This document shows, in pieces, positions 33,947 to 44,847 of a DNA stretch of 64,000 nucleotides. The position numbers were made by a program, and so were the translations under genes. The DNA is from Stratiolaelaps scimitus (Eukaryota; Arthropoda; Arachnida; Mesostigmata; Laelapidae): NCBI GenBank assembly GCA_019614645.1, contig JABWDB010000011.1, positions 1,785,501-1,849,500 of the forward strand, read 5' to 3'. The notes beneath the pieces are model-generated. The model worked only from the letters and a program-made list of their open reading frames with translations, was not told where the DNA came from and did no database searches. The stretch's first letter is position 1. Each line of letters opens with the position of its first letter.

Positions 33947-35910
33947 GGCAGAGGAAAGGAACGGACGTATGATATTATCGATGTTGAGAGATCACAAGCT
34001 GAAAATATGTCATCTTATATCACACATTTGTTGACGACACTCCAACAAACCCTTTTTCCAAGCTATATAGCCCACACATTGGGTGCAACGACGTGGTGAG
34101 CTTCATATTCGGCTCCTGTAACAGCCAGCGTGACCGCTTGCCCGCCAGCCAGCTATACCTGCTAAATGCCTATCCAGTGTCTATGGCCTGTGTGTATTCC
34201 GCATGATATGATATGTGCTCATGGTGCTATTTACACACTGCTCCATTGCTTCCATGAGTGGACTCAGTCAGCCTCGTGCTGCTGAATACATCTCGCCATT
34301 TCTTGCTTAGTTTTTCGCTAATACTTTCCCGCGAGCACTCCATCACCCTAAGCCCGACGGATGGCATGGCCATAGCGAAGTCGTCGACGGCCAGTCACCG
34401 TGGCGTTCTACATATCTAACATATAAAAATAGCCAACGTTTATAAATACGCCATCGCAGACAATGTAGCATAAATATTGACATCAAGATGCAACGGAGCG
34501 ATCCGAAGCCGAAAAGCCGAACAGGTTCTAGTCAGCTCGTACCATTCGCTTCTATTCGTATTGTATGCGTTCAGCCTCGGACTTGCTGCTCGCTGCGACT
34601 CAGCAATGCATACTGGTCAGTCAACTCGGCCCTGGACAGCCATATTGTTGCTATGGCATTTACTCCTGTGGAACCTCACCATGGTATATCTGCACAGCGT
34701 TTGACGAGTATTTTTCGTTGGCCACATGATGTTATATCTCTTTATAAACAAAAAAACAAAAAATATATAATATATATATATATATATATATAAGACGGGA
34801 GAAAGGCGGTGAGACACATGAGAGACACTACAATGCAATTCAAAAATTTTTTCCTATTATAATTAATAAGACTGCAGTGTTTTTTGCAACGCCTAAATTC
34901 TCCTCAGAAACATGCCGATACGTAGCGGAACTCGGACCTGACCAAACACAGGAAAATTTATATCAGTATACGATAATTGCTGTACATGAAAATCAGAAGA
35001 AAAAAAAAGGTACAAGCGTCGCCCTCTCAGTGGCTAATCGTCCCTTGACCCCGCTGCGGGCTGGTCGCACGCCCACAGTTCGACGATCAGAGCGATTCGA
35101 TATTGGTCAACGTATGATACAACCGTGATCGTGGACCCAACAAGACCTCCGACCCTTGACGTGGTCGGTTGGCACCAGCAAGCCGAGCTATGGCTTGTGG
35201 CCTATCATGATTTGGTTTGGCTTGTGGCTCGTAATAGCAGCTCCGATGTGTCTGCTTGTATCATCGAAAGTAGAACGTCTGGACGGGAACAAAGAATCAG
35301 AGAGAGAGAGCGACGAGAGAGAGAGAGAGAAATATACGAGTACTGCTTATATGCGGCTAGACATTGCGAACAATGACGGGTTGAGGCGGGCAATTGAAAC
35401 CGCATTGGTTTCAGCGTCGTATGCCTGCTCGTCGTGCGCTTCATCTCGATGGAAAGATATCCGCCCAAGATTGAACGCGGTGCATTTAGCACGTATGAGT
35501 GGAAACTATGGAAACACGTCGATACATATCGCTCTACCCGTTTGAACACGTTGTGGCAGCCGGCCTAAACATTTTTAATTGCGTATCGCCTCGCCTTCGA
35601 CCAAGCTGCTCATTCTAGATTACTGTGAGCTCGCCTGTGATTAGTAGGTATATTTATTGCCATTCGATGCTATCCATGGGGATAAACCCCTATTTTTTAT
35701 GGGGTAAATTTTCTGCGCTGACTCGAAGTCGACATTAAACTCCACGCAAACGGCGTGTCTGTGTGTGCGTGTCAATGCTCCTTTGTATAATTAGTCATAC
35801 CGAAGTACTAATGAATTCCTAACGCATATCGTCGTTACTCACCGTCAGCAAGTCAGCAATCATTGCTGGTGAGGCAATTCTCAGTTGATATCATATGATT
35901 ACTACGTCAC
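33947..35910. other. No supported gene
   Basis: AT-richer sequence with the second TA run (34764-34792) and a purine-rich GA run at about 35294-35330. Open frames are short. Confidence 0.45.
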
Positions 35911-36072
35911 CGCTTAGGTGGCTTGGACGGTGGATAAGTCTCTAGCTCTAGGAAGCCAGAGGCCGCAGGTTCGGGTCCCGCTGCGTGATCAAGACATATA
36001 AGAGAACTTGTTAAGCATTGTAACAATTGCAGTTCCTTTAACAAACCAATGAAGGGTTGACCCTTACCTTGC
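35911..36072 (+). mobile_element. tRNA-derived SINE, family 1, copy 2
   Basis: Head CTTGGACGGTGGATAAG, then an internal GAAGCCAGAGGCCGCAGGTT shared with copy 1. The B box GGTTCGGGTCC at 35968 carries one change in the normally invariant A. The body AGACATATAAGAGAAC, AAGCATTGTAACAATTGCAG and the CCTTTAACAAACCAATGAAG tail match the family. The GACATATAAGAG box sits slightly further from the B box than in copy 1. Confidence 0.8.
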
Positions 36073-36677
36073 GTGGTCGTTCGGCCAGTCGATCGCTCGA
36101 AAGGCCGATGCGGAGATGCCTCGATAATGCTGGACATGGAATTGACGGCTTTTCTTGAACTCCGCTCGAATAGCCAGTTTGTGTGCAATGAGCACAGATG
36201 CCGGAATGACGGAGACGACCTTCCCTCTGGCGCTTGCCGCCATCTCTATACAATGCACAATAATTACGACAAACGTATCTACATTGTGACCCAATCTTAT
36301 CTAGATTATGACCGCCGTGCACCCTCGATCGATATCAATAAAAGAAAAACAATACATGGACAAAAACCTAATGACAACAATGTGGATAGATCCGTCCGCG
36401 ATCTGGACGCATCGCCTTGATTTTTCTAAGCTGTCGCCCATTGTAAGTCAGTCGAGTACCCTCGCTGTTATCGAGCGGAGCTTGCATCCGGCTGGCAGCC
36501 GTTATATGTACAGGCTATAGCGTACTGTGTACTTTCACCCGCGTCCACATAACAATTGCAGTAGCATCGAGCGACAAGCCGACCCGAATCAGCCCGAGAT
36601 TACATACCGCCCTGCGCCACCAGCTTGCTTGCTTCCCCCGGTTTGAACAAACCATTTGAACCCCTTTTGTATTTTAG
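36073..36677. other. No supported gene
   Basis: Mixed sequence with an AATAAA at 36337-36342. Short frames only. It ends in the pyrimidine-rich CCCCTTTTGTATTTTAG that could serve as an acceptor for the next entry. Confidence 0.4.
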
Positions 36678-36922
36678 CGCAATCTCGCACAGTTTCTCCA
36701 TCCTCATTGGCAAGAGACCCTCGTTCAAGCGCACCGTCTAGACCCGGTCCGACCGTCGAGCGTCGCAGTGCTCCCTCGTCCGATAGCGCCAGCCCTCGCC
36801 GGCAGACCTCACCCGGAGCGATTCAGCAGCCGCAGCTCGTTCAACTACCACTGCTTGAGTATAGTGGAAATCGAGAGATGGCTCCAAATCGTCCCATGCA
36901 CCAGAAGAGAACAAGCGTATAA
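36678..36922 (+). CDS. Candidate terminal exon, unrecognised
   Basis: An acceptor-like CCCCTTTTGTATTTTAG ends at 36677. The frame entered in the matching phase runs for two bases plus 81 codons, including the stop, to TAA at 36920. The first half is Ser/Pro/Arg-rich; the second half has IQQPQLVQLPLLEYSGNREM and ends in a basic HQKRTSV. Codon use looks coding-like. No domain was recognised. The stop overlaps a TATAAAA sequence, so this segment could instead be promoter-proximal DNA of the following frame; both readings cannot easily be true. Confidence 0.2.
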
Positions 36923-36950
36923 AAGCAGCGTGCATGCCCGCTGAAGCTCA
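36918..36950 (+). promoter_or_regulatory. Possible core promoter: TATAAAA and initiator-like TCA
   Basis: TATAAAA at 36918-36924 is followed at canonical distance by CTCACAC, whose A at 36950 would be +1 about 31-32 bases from the TATA start. An ATG frame of 159 codons begins 28 bases later. TATA-like words are common, so this is suggestive only. Confidence 0.25.
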
Positions 36951-36977
36951 CACATATACTACAGCTCATTCGAGCTC

Positions 36978-37457
36978 ATGGCAACACAGCGTCGCACTGC
37001 AGTGCACGCTAGATTTTTCGTAACTTCTCCTCTGCGGGGTGTGCGTGTATGTGCACATAGCCCAACTGCAGCGTGCTCACGCGCCGGCGTTCTCGTCTCG
37101 AGCCCTGCCCGGTGCAAAGCTCCGCTGAGGCAGATACCCCATGCGCTTTCTGTGGATGTTTCTAATGCCGCCTGTACGAGCCGACCGGGCCACTATGTAT
37201 GGCCGAGTCGCTGGTGCGATGTGATTCACATTTCTGCTCTATTGTGTGCCATATACGGAATACTACTGCTCGGACTACCTTTGCGTCTGCTGCTATGGAT
37301 CTATGAAGGCAGGAATCGGTCTGCCCGACTTCTGGGTCGTGCGCGCGAGAGCTCCATGGATGTCGAAGAGACGATACTTGATCTGTTCTCTTTCGACGGC
37401 GCTGGCCTGACGTCCACCCCATCTCGCTTCAGCTTCCTGTGTCGAGAAGCTGTCTAG
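36978..37457 (+). CDS. Possible small membrane protein, 159 aa, unrecognised
   Basis: A true ATG (G at +4, C at -3) opens 159 codons ending with TAG at 37455. The N-terminal half is basic and Ser/Cys/Ala-rich. Residues about 82-108 form one good hydrophobic helix (DVIHISALLCAIYGILLLGL followed by PLRLLLWIY). Positively charged residues follow, and then an acidic stretch MDVEETILDLFSFD. That layout would suit a single-pass membrane protein with an internal anchor. A TATA/initiator pair just upstream supports transcription here. No polyadenylation signal or homologous family was seen, and frames are also open on the other strand. Confidence 0.25.
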   Translation: MATQRRTAVHARFFVTSPLRGVRVCAHSPTAACSRAGVLVSSPARCKAPLRQIPHALSVDVSNAACTSRPGHYVWPSRWCDVIHISALLCAIYGILLLGLPLRLLLWIYEGRNRSARLLGRARESSMDVEETILDLFSFDGAGLTSTPSRFSFLCREAV

Positions 37458-39857
37458 GCGCCCCGCCGGCACCGAACCCCCTTTAACAACTCGTCGGCAG
37501 GCACAGTTACATAGAGACAAATGTGAGTGGCACATGCGCGCGCAGTCGTCGTACGGCAGCCGCTCGCTTTCGACCTTTATAGAGAGAGAGAGAGCCGCTG
37601 TCTCTTCACGAAGTGCTGGGTGGGGAAGCTGCAAGCGAGCTAAGTCTCTCTCTCTCCCCTGAGTGGACTTGGACAGGTCCAAACCCGCCGCTCTCTCTAT
37701 CTCTCTTTAGCAAAGGAGTATGCGCTGGGCTCGCCACGAGCATTTTCGCCAGGTAGGTAATCAGCAAAGGAACCTCGGGGCCTCGAGCTACAACTGTATG
37801 TAGTCTAGCGCCATTGCGCGCGCCTTGCAACGAACTAGGGGAAGAGAGAGGCACAGGCAGTGAGGGATCCATGACGGTGTACAATATTATCAGTATGCCT
37901 GCTTGAGTTCGTTGTTCGCTAAGAACTGCTGAGCCCTCGCGACAGACACCAATACAGGAGGCCATTGAGGAGAGCCGGCCGCGCATGTCTACATATGTGT
38001 CTGCATGGCTATTTGTCGTTCGTCGCTAAAAGAGTGCACGAGAGAGAGAGAGAGATATTGTACCGTATAGGTTCTTAGCTGACGATCCCGACGCAGCTAT
38101 GAGGACTTCATGAACATCGGCACTGGCTCTTCTCTCACTCGTATTTCTCTCTTTCTCTATCTCTAGAGGATAGTTGGCTCCCCAAGGGTAGCCTCCTGCC
38201 ACCAGTATCAGACTGATCTGTATACCGTATACCAACTCCAACGATCTCTGCAGATCCGACCCCATCCTCCCGATGGCGAAGGCCTCCCTCGATCGAGTGC
38301 ACACAGCTGAATGGCTCAATCAACAGCGGCTGCAGCGAGGCTCGACTTCACCCCACACACACACACCTCTGCCACATACTTATATTCGAGGTACGCAGCA
38401 GCCGTATCTTAGCCGGCACTGAGTTTTTCAAGAACATGAACAAACACAAACTGTTCGCACTCTACACTCTCCTCCCATACCGTTGCCTCGTGTATAGCTC
38501 TCGTTTTTATTTCGCTCCCTAGCTCGCTACCTGCGTTTCTCTCATTTTCAACCTCGATCGTCCGAGTGAACGCTGTCAAATCGTAACAAGCCATTATGCT
38601 AACGCGCCCAGAGTGTCGCGGTGTCGCGGCGTGACGGTGAGGGGCGGCGCTTCGCTCTGACGGGGAGCCACGACACGAACGGCGGACAGACGAACCGAAA
38701 TACGGCCGAAAAATTAACTAGCTGCTCTCCTAATAAATAAAGGGAGGAATTGCCAAGCGAACTTTTCAACAGATCTCCGCTGCTTCGTCCGTCGGAGGCA
38801 CGGACAGAATGGACGGCGCCGGTGGCGGGGGGGGGGGGGTCGAGGAGGCTTTGTGTGTTTTCGATATCTAAGCCCAGCTTCCCCGCTCAATTTGAGAACT
38901 GTCAAACTCGTGGGTAATCCCTCTGCGAGCCGCATGCACCCACAGACCGTCCCAAGTCGAGAGACACTCGACATTGAGCATCGTTGAATAGGTAGATATG
39001 TGCAGGTGTCGCCTGTATCATTGTGGGACATCCACCGAGAAAAGATGTGATCTAAGGTGGAGTGCAGTTCCGGGCAAACAACTGATGAAAAGCTATTTTT
39101 GTTGTTGTTGTTGTTGCTGCTGCTTTTGTTGATGTCGTTGTTGTTGTTGTTGTGTAGATTTAAATTCTAGTGGGTTGAATTTTTGTGCCTGACGTAAGCA
39201 GTACGTAAGCGAATCTCTATTGTTCTTGTGAGATAATGTATACGACAGGGCAGGATGAGATAGTCATTTCATCGAGGCATTAATTACTTCCCATGTTTCC
39301 TAGTGTGTATTCAGTGTGTTGCTCGAAACATTCGCTATGCCGTGCGTTTGCTTTTGCGAAGCGCCCAGATCAACCTGGAAAGCGGGGATGATTTACATTG
39401 TTCCAGCCGAGTGCCGGAAGGGCCGGGGCGTTTCCCCCAAGGTGTCCGGCCCGGTCTCGCCCGCTTATTGTCCCATGAAACCGTCTCGTTCGGCGTAAGC
39501 ACGCTGCCCCACTCAGCCGTGCCATGCGGCCACAACTTCCCCGAAATCTACTCGAACGTCAGTACCGAGCAGCGGCTGATGTAATGACGACAGCTGCAAT
39601 CCGCACCAGCTTCTCGGTGACCGCAAGATGGCCGACACATTGTACGAGAGGCCATTGACGACAGCAGGGGCGAAGCGATGCTAGATGTATCTTCTACACG
39701 TCGCTGCGAATGATGCCGTATCGAGCTTAGCGTCGATCAGGTACGTACAACGGATCGAGCTAACCCAGGCGAACACATCATTCGTAGCTTTGTGTCGACA
39801 CATCCAGCCTTACTTCGCCCTTGCGCTCCTCAACAGTGACATGCGTTCATATGCGCT
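37458..39857. other. No supported gene; simple repeats
   Basis: GA or CT runs at 37576-37594 and 38041-38056, an AATAAA at 38735-38740, a G-run at 38827-38839, and a TTG/CTG trinucleotide run at 39093-39152. No exon signals. Confidence 0.45.
39093..39152. repeat. Imperfect (TTG/CTG)n trinucleotide repeat
   Basis: About 60 bases of TTG with CTG interruptions. It has no long frame of its own and is probably non-coding. Confidence 0.8.
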
Positions 39858-40010
39858 TGACTTGCAACCGGAGGAGAAACACACGGGGGTGCACACACGG
39901 GTTCGATTCTCATAGTTGTACATTTGCATTTAACGATCCTTCTTACGAAGCAATGCAAAAGCACTACCGCGAACGTTAAATGTCCAAGGCTGAGTATCGA
40001 GTCAGCCCTG
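39858..40010 (+). mobile_element. Short interspersed repeat family 2, copy 2
   Basis: Aligns with 24113-24301: CTTGCAACCGGAGGAGAAAC leader, B-box-like GGGTTCGATTCTC at 39899-39911, ACATTTGCATTTAA, CTTACGAAGCA, TACCGCGAACGT and a terminal hairpin with GGCTGA (39988) and TCAGCC (to 40007). It is more compact than copy 1. The hairpin loop differs but the stem bases are unchanged. Confidence 0.55.
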
Positions 40011-43000
40011 AAGACATTCGATGCATACAACTTCGCTGTTTCGGCAGCACAAGCAACGGAGCTAGCAGGAAACAGAGACGAGGTTCAAACCCGCACAGCC
40101 AAGAACTAAATAAACCCCACTGCCGTTTATTGGTTCGAAACGAAGCAGAACTCGTTTTCCGGTTTATTTGTTTTTGTTCATTTGTCTAATTCTTCATTTG
40201 CTTCACCATTAACCAGATCTGATGAAACCGCCGCGGTATCAGCGGTATTTCTCTTGACATCTTTCGCAGTAATCCCATAACACGGATCAGTGTCGAGAAC
40301 TGTGTCTTCGAATGGACGAGGGCCTGGGAATCCGTCAGCTCGCCACGAGAATACCCTTCCCATGATAATACCACTACCAGCAGCACTATCGCATTTGACA
40401 ACTCGTGCCGCATTAGTAAATGAATCACGAGCGCTATCCGCCCCAGCGTACGTCCCTAGCGAAATGTCTATGTAGAACAAGTTGCCCTATTACACCACTG
40501 GTATTTTCGAGACCATTTCCAATGCAAATCCCCCCCCCGTCCCCCGCTCGGTGCAGTTACCCGCTGTAAAATCTCTTGATCGTCTTGTCATTCAGCTCTT
40601 GTCATAGCAGCGGGCTACCCGTTCATACGGGCGACAATGTCACGAGTATAAACGGCGAGATCGTCACCAATCAAGGGCCAGCGGCAGCAGCAGCAGCAAC
40701 AGAATAGAATAAAGGCATCAATGATTATATCTTCATCGTCTGATACAACAAAGAGAAGCGCCCCCTCACAATGAATACTACAAGCCTGCAACACCTCTCA
40801 ACGAAACACGATGGCGTTCGTCAGATGCACGCTACTATTCTTTACGACTTTGTCAACGGTGTTACCTCAGGGTCGACAACGACGAGATCACAGGTGGATC
40901 TCACAGTTCGACCGCACGCCTCGTACGTCTAATACCTTCCTTGTTTGAGAGTTGGCCATTTTCTTCGAGCGTATCGGACACCTCCAGAAACATTGAGATC
41001 TACATAAAGGTGGGCCTACCCAGTGCGGCGTGGGGTGGAGGGCTGGACGTGGATCACAAAACCACCTCCTCCTCCACCTGCTAAAACCAATCTTCTGCTC
41101 GGAGTCTGTCTCTCTCGCGTGCATATTAAAAATCAATGTTCCGGGATGACTTACAGCCAAGATTGAACGTCCACGGTCTCGCATGCACACTATACAATCC
41201 AGAGTGCACTCCGCTGCTGGCGGTGGTGGCGGTGACGTCGTGGCTGCGATTATTGCTACTGTTGTTGTTGCTGCTGCTGCTGCTGTTGTTGTTGCTGCTA
41301 TTATTGCTGCTGTTCCTGTTGTTGTTCTTGTTGTTGAATACTATTCATGAGATATCTAGCCGAATGTTGTTTCGCTCCACCTTTACCCATCGTGATAATG
41401 ATTCGCGTGCGTGTACCGATCTGATAAGATGCGACACGATCAATGGGGTTCCCCCTACATCGCATGAGCGAAAACAGAGCAACGTATGTAAATAACAAAC
41501 ATTTGATTATTGCGCATATTCGTCTGCATACACATCTGTGCTTTTTTGGCGCCGATCGTCGTCGAACGGAAAGCCGTGACGGAGCCGGACAGTGGCGCGA
41601 TGCGACGAGGTCCTCACGAACCGAATCAGGGCCCGAATTGTAGAAGAAGCAGTTCGTGTACGTGAGGGCATTCATTCAGACCGCGGATCTTATTTTCCGT
41701 TTTGTCTCTGCAAGGGCCGAGTGGAATTAACGCTGGAGCCGACGAACGCTCGACGAATTTCCGCTATTATTATTATTATTATAATAGCGATTTTACACTA
41801 GTTTACCTGTGATCGGTGATCTGGATCGGAATACAAGGCGAGCCAGAGCCGAGAACGACTTGACGCCCTTTGACTATATTCTAACCTATGAAAGTGTTTA
41901 TCAAGAAAACTGTAACTTGTGTTTGGCTCGCGTTTGTTTTTGCAATTATTTTTGGTGGCGTTATGTACACTATATACTTGACAATGACGACAGTGGTAGG
42001 AATGCTGACAAGAGAATAATTTCGCCTCCTTTATAGCTCACTTGCCTAGAATCAGAAATATTTTTGTATATATATATATATATATATGATTTGGAGAATT
42101 ATCTTATTTATTACAAGGTTGTACATATCCTTCGCAAATTATTCAACAGGATCTGTTTCCTGAATCGCTAGTAACCACGCTATAACGACACGAAGTCGTC
42201 TCGTATGGCGCGTATGACTTGGTCTCTCGTGACCTCTTTGCTGCCTAATTTCGTAATTGTTGGTTCGCGCCTCAGCCTTCGCAGTGTTCACTCTCCAGAT
42301 TACTGAGTGAAATGGGCTCGTTTAATGGACGCAGAACAACTGCGTACGCGCGATCGCGCGCGCGCTTTCCTTCTCACATCCGACCTCTGCAGTCGAACTT
42401 TCGAACGTCCATAAAAGCCGCATCGAGCTATCACGTGACACCTTGAAATCGTGAATCGAGGCCCGTGAATCGTGACATCATGAGATATCCTCCTATCGAA
42501 CGAACGAACGCACACCAAATGACCCCATGGGTGAACGGGCCCATTTCTTGAACGAGATACGGGAGGCGGGGTCCTCAAATCCCCAGTCCTGCCGTTTGCT
42601 TCTTCAATCGCGACTTCGTATAAAGTGGGCCGACTATTATACCGCCGTACATGTTCTCCCTTGTTGTGACTAGCCAGCGGGCTATTTTCTTCAGGCCGCC
42701 TAAGAGGCGTACACAGCCGGACTAGATGAGCTAGCCGATACTGACCAATTTTCCCGCGGTGTCCGCCTGCTCGCGAAGGCCATTCCCGTGCAATACAGGA
42801 AGGTTTTGCAGGGCTACCGACTTCTAGACACGCTCATACGTTCTGACGCAATCATCGACACAGATTGATCACTGACATCTGCTTCTCACCCGTTACGTTA
42901 TTGCGGCTGAAGTGCTATTTTTCGCCCTAGGGAACCGAGAGATCGAGGAAACGCGCTGGAGAGCTCTTGAGATTTCAGGGCGGAGACCTGAAGGCGTGTT

Positions 43001-43975
43001 TCGTGCACGCTAGCTCAATAGGCTGTGCGACGCTGTGGCCCCAGTACACGATATAAGCAAAAACAGCACTGCCCGAGGGCCGACCATACCGCCCGCCCCC
43101 GTCGAGTGCGCCCTCGGTGAACGAGCTGTATTCGAAATCGGCACAACGAGATCACGAGCCGGTCACGACTGGCTTCGTCACTCCGGAGACGTCTGCGAGA
43201 TCTTGTCGATGTAGTGTATCTGTATATGATACATACATATGTTTCTGTGATCTCATGATCGATTTGGTTTGTGTCTCGTATCTTCCACCACCCCTGTACA
43301 CCGTCACACTACAAGCTTCGCCTGGTAGAGCGAAAGGCGTCGTACATAAGATTGTCGTTGTGCTGTTCCTTGAGGTTGTAGGCACGCCTACAGACACTCA
43401 TGCATATACACACACAGTCACACGGACTGCGGAGCGCGTCTCGTGCCTCGCACAGGGTGTCGGCAGCAAGGCGAGACGCGACGGCATCCCCAAGGATCAC
43501 ACACACTCGACGATCGAATTGTACGAATGGATTCCCTGTACGACTTGTGCGAATGTACGGGTGACTGTCAGCCCGCTCCCGATTTCGCGGTTGTCTAACC
43601 CTGCCCTGTTAGCCATCTCACATCAACCCCCCCCCCCCAAACGCACCCCTTCGCCTGCTATCGTGATCGGTGCCATTACTCGATTGAGCGGAAACGAAAT
43701 GAGCACAGTGGGGTTCGGATGCAGAAAACGAAGAAAAAGAACATCTGAGTGACAGGGGGGACCCTGGCTCAAGGGCCCCCCTCTTGCTCTCTCTCTCTCT
43801 ATCTCTCTCTCTGCTTGACACCACAGCCAGCATTGCCGACCCCGCTGACGATCGCGGTTGACTATGGGTCTTCTTTGCAATTTCACTCGCTCTGGTCGTT
43901 TTCGAGTGGGGGCCGCCATTTCTCACCTCAATCCCCTCTCCCCCGTGTGTCTCTCTCGCTGTCTCTTCTCTGCAG
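40011..43975. other. No supported gene; trinucleotide and TA repeats
   Basis: Contains C-runs near 40529-40539, an AATAAA at 40708-40713, the CTG/TTG repeat at 41250-41336, a TA run at 42066-42087, a CGCGCGATCGCGCG palindrome near 42348-42361, a C-run at 43627-43638 and CT runs at 43788-43812. A 211-codon plus frame at 43.1-43.75 kb (from a non-ATG codon) has no domain. Confidence 0.4.
41250..41336. repeat. (CTG/TTG)n trinucleotide repeat
   Basis: About 85 bases of CTG/TTG with ATT interruptions. Read on the minus strand it gives short Gln/Glu runs, but the ATTATT interruptions read as stops in the Gln frame, so a polyglutamine protein is not supported. Confidence 0.8.
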
Positions 43976-44084
43976 GGATGCGCGGCGGTTCGTGCACCCT
44001 GCCTTTTACCGGTATAGCGGAAGGGCGGAGGCGTTGTACCTTCGAGACGCTTTAGCCTATGGCCGTGTGCTTCGCTCTCTGTAG
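43976..44084 (+). CDS. Candidate short terminal exon, unrecognised
   Basis: A very pyrimidine-rich acceptor (CTCTCTCGCTGTCTCTTCTCTGCAG) ends at 43975. The phase-1 frame then runs 35 codons to TAG (DARRFVHPAFYRYSGRAEAL, then YLRDALAYGRVLRSL). A second frame starts with an ATG two bases into the exon and gives 25 residues. CT microsatellites imitate acceptors, so the signal is weaker than it looks. No family recognised. Confidence 0.18.
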
Positions 44085-44475
44085 GGCTGGTTAGCCGCCG
44101 CCTCATGGTTCAGACGCTTACGGGGCACGCGATACACAGGCTCATTCCATGGGTTCGTTTGGTGGGGCGTCGTTACGAAGGCACACAGGCTATCCGGCAT
44201 GGTTCGGCGTATTGACGTGGACACGAATTCGTCGCTGGCTACGGAGGGGCACAGCGGGGCCGGCATCGGCTGCAGAAACATCGGCGTAAAGATCAAGACG
44301 AGAGTATGATCACTCGAGTGGCGAGAGCCGGGAACTCACTTGGGTAAACCAAGCAAAGGCGCCAGTGTAAAAGAGACCCTATCAAGGAGGACCAGAGGAT
44401 CGCGAACATGTGAAGGTGATAGCTGGCACCAAATGTAAAGGCATTTTCGTGTTTGTCAAGGGGCTCGAATCGGGT

Positions 44476-44847
44476 CTAAAGATCTGCTTCGATCAGTTCG
44501 CGGATAGGTGTCTGTGTGTGGGTAGTTTGTTGATGTACATGTGAAGAGGCATAGGCCCGGCGGGATTGACTGACAAGGGCGCACACTTTTTTTGCCGATC
44601 CTGTTCCAACCATTTTGACGGCTACACCATCCCGAGCTGGCAACAACATGGCGAACATTAACGACAAAGTGTAGATCGAGTGTTCAACGCGGTGCCAACC
44701 GGTCCATCGGGTGCTTGCTCCCGGGTGGCTGCAGTGCCAATCCTTGGTGGGTTCGTACTCCACCGACTCTCTCAAAACGATGAGAGAGACTACGAACGCG
44801 GCGGCGATTCTACCGGTCCTCAAACGGTCATCATCATTTCGTCGTTG
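44476..44847 (-). CDS. Candidate terminal exon, 123 aa, unrecognised
   Basis: On the minus strand a pyrimidine-rich stretch (CCTCACCCTCGTTCGCTCTC, then GTCTCGGACGTTAG) ends at 44848. The phase-0 frame stays open for 123 codons to a TAG at 44476. It starts acidic/basic (QRRNDDDRLRTGR) and has a hydrophobic segment at about residues 14-25 (IAAAFVVSLIVL) and another near 70-80 (IYTLSLMFAMLL). Between them lies a Trp/His/Cys-containing part (EYEPTKDWHCSHPGASTRWT). Codon use looks coding-like, and the opposite strand has shorter frames here. No domain or downstream polyadenylation signal was recognised. Confidence 0.28.
   Translation of the reverse strand, partial: QRRNDDDRLRTGRIAAAFVVSLIVLRESVEYEPTKDWHCSHPGASTRWTGWHRVEHSIYTLSLMFAMLLPARDGVAVKMVGTGSAKKVCALVSQSRRAYASSHVHQQTTHTQTPIRELIEADL

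Noticed and set aside
41250..41345. Polyglutamine-like frame on the minus strand
   Set aside because: ATT interruptions read as stops in the Gln frame; a non-coding trinucleotide repeat explains it.
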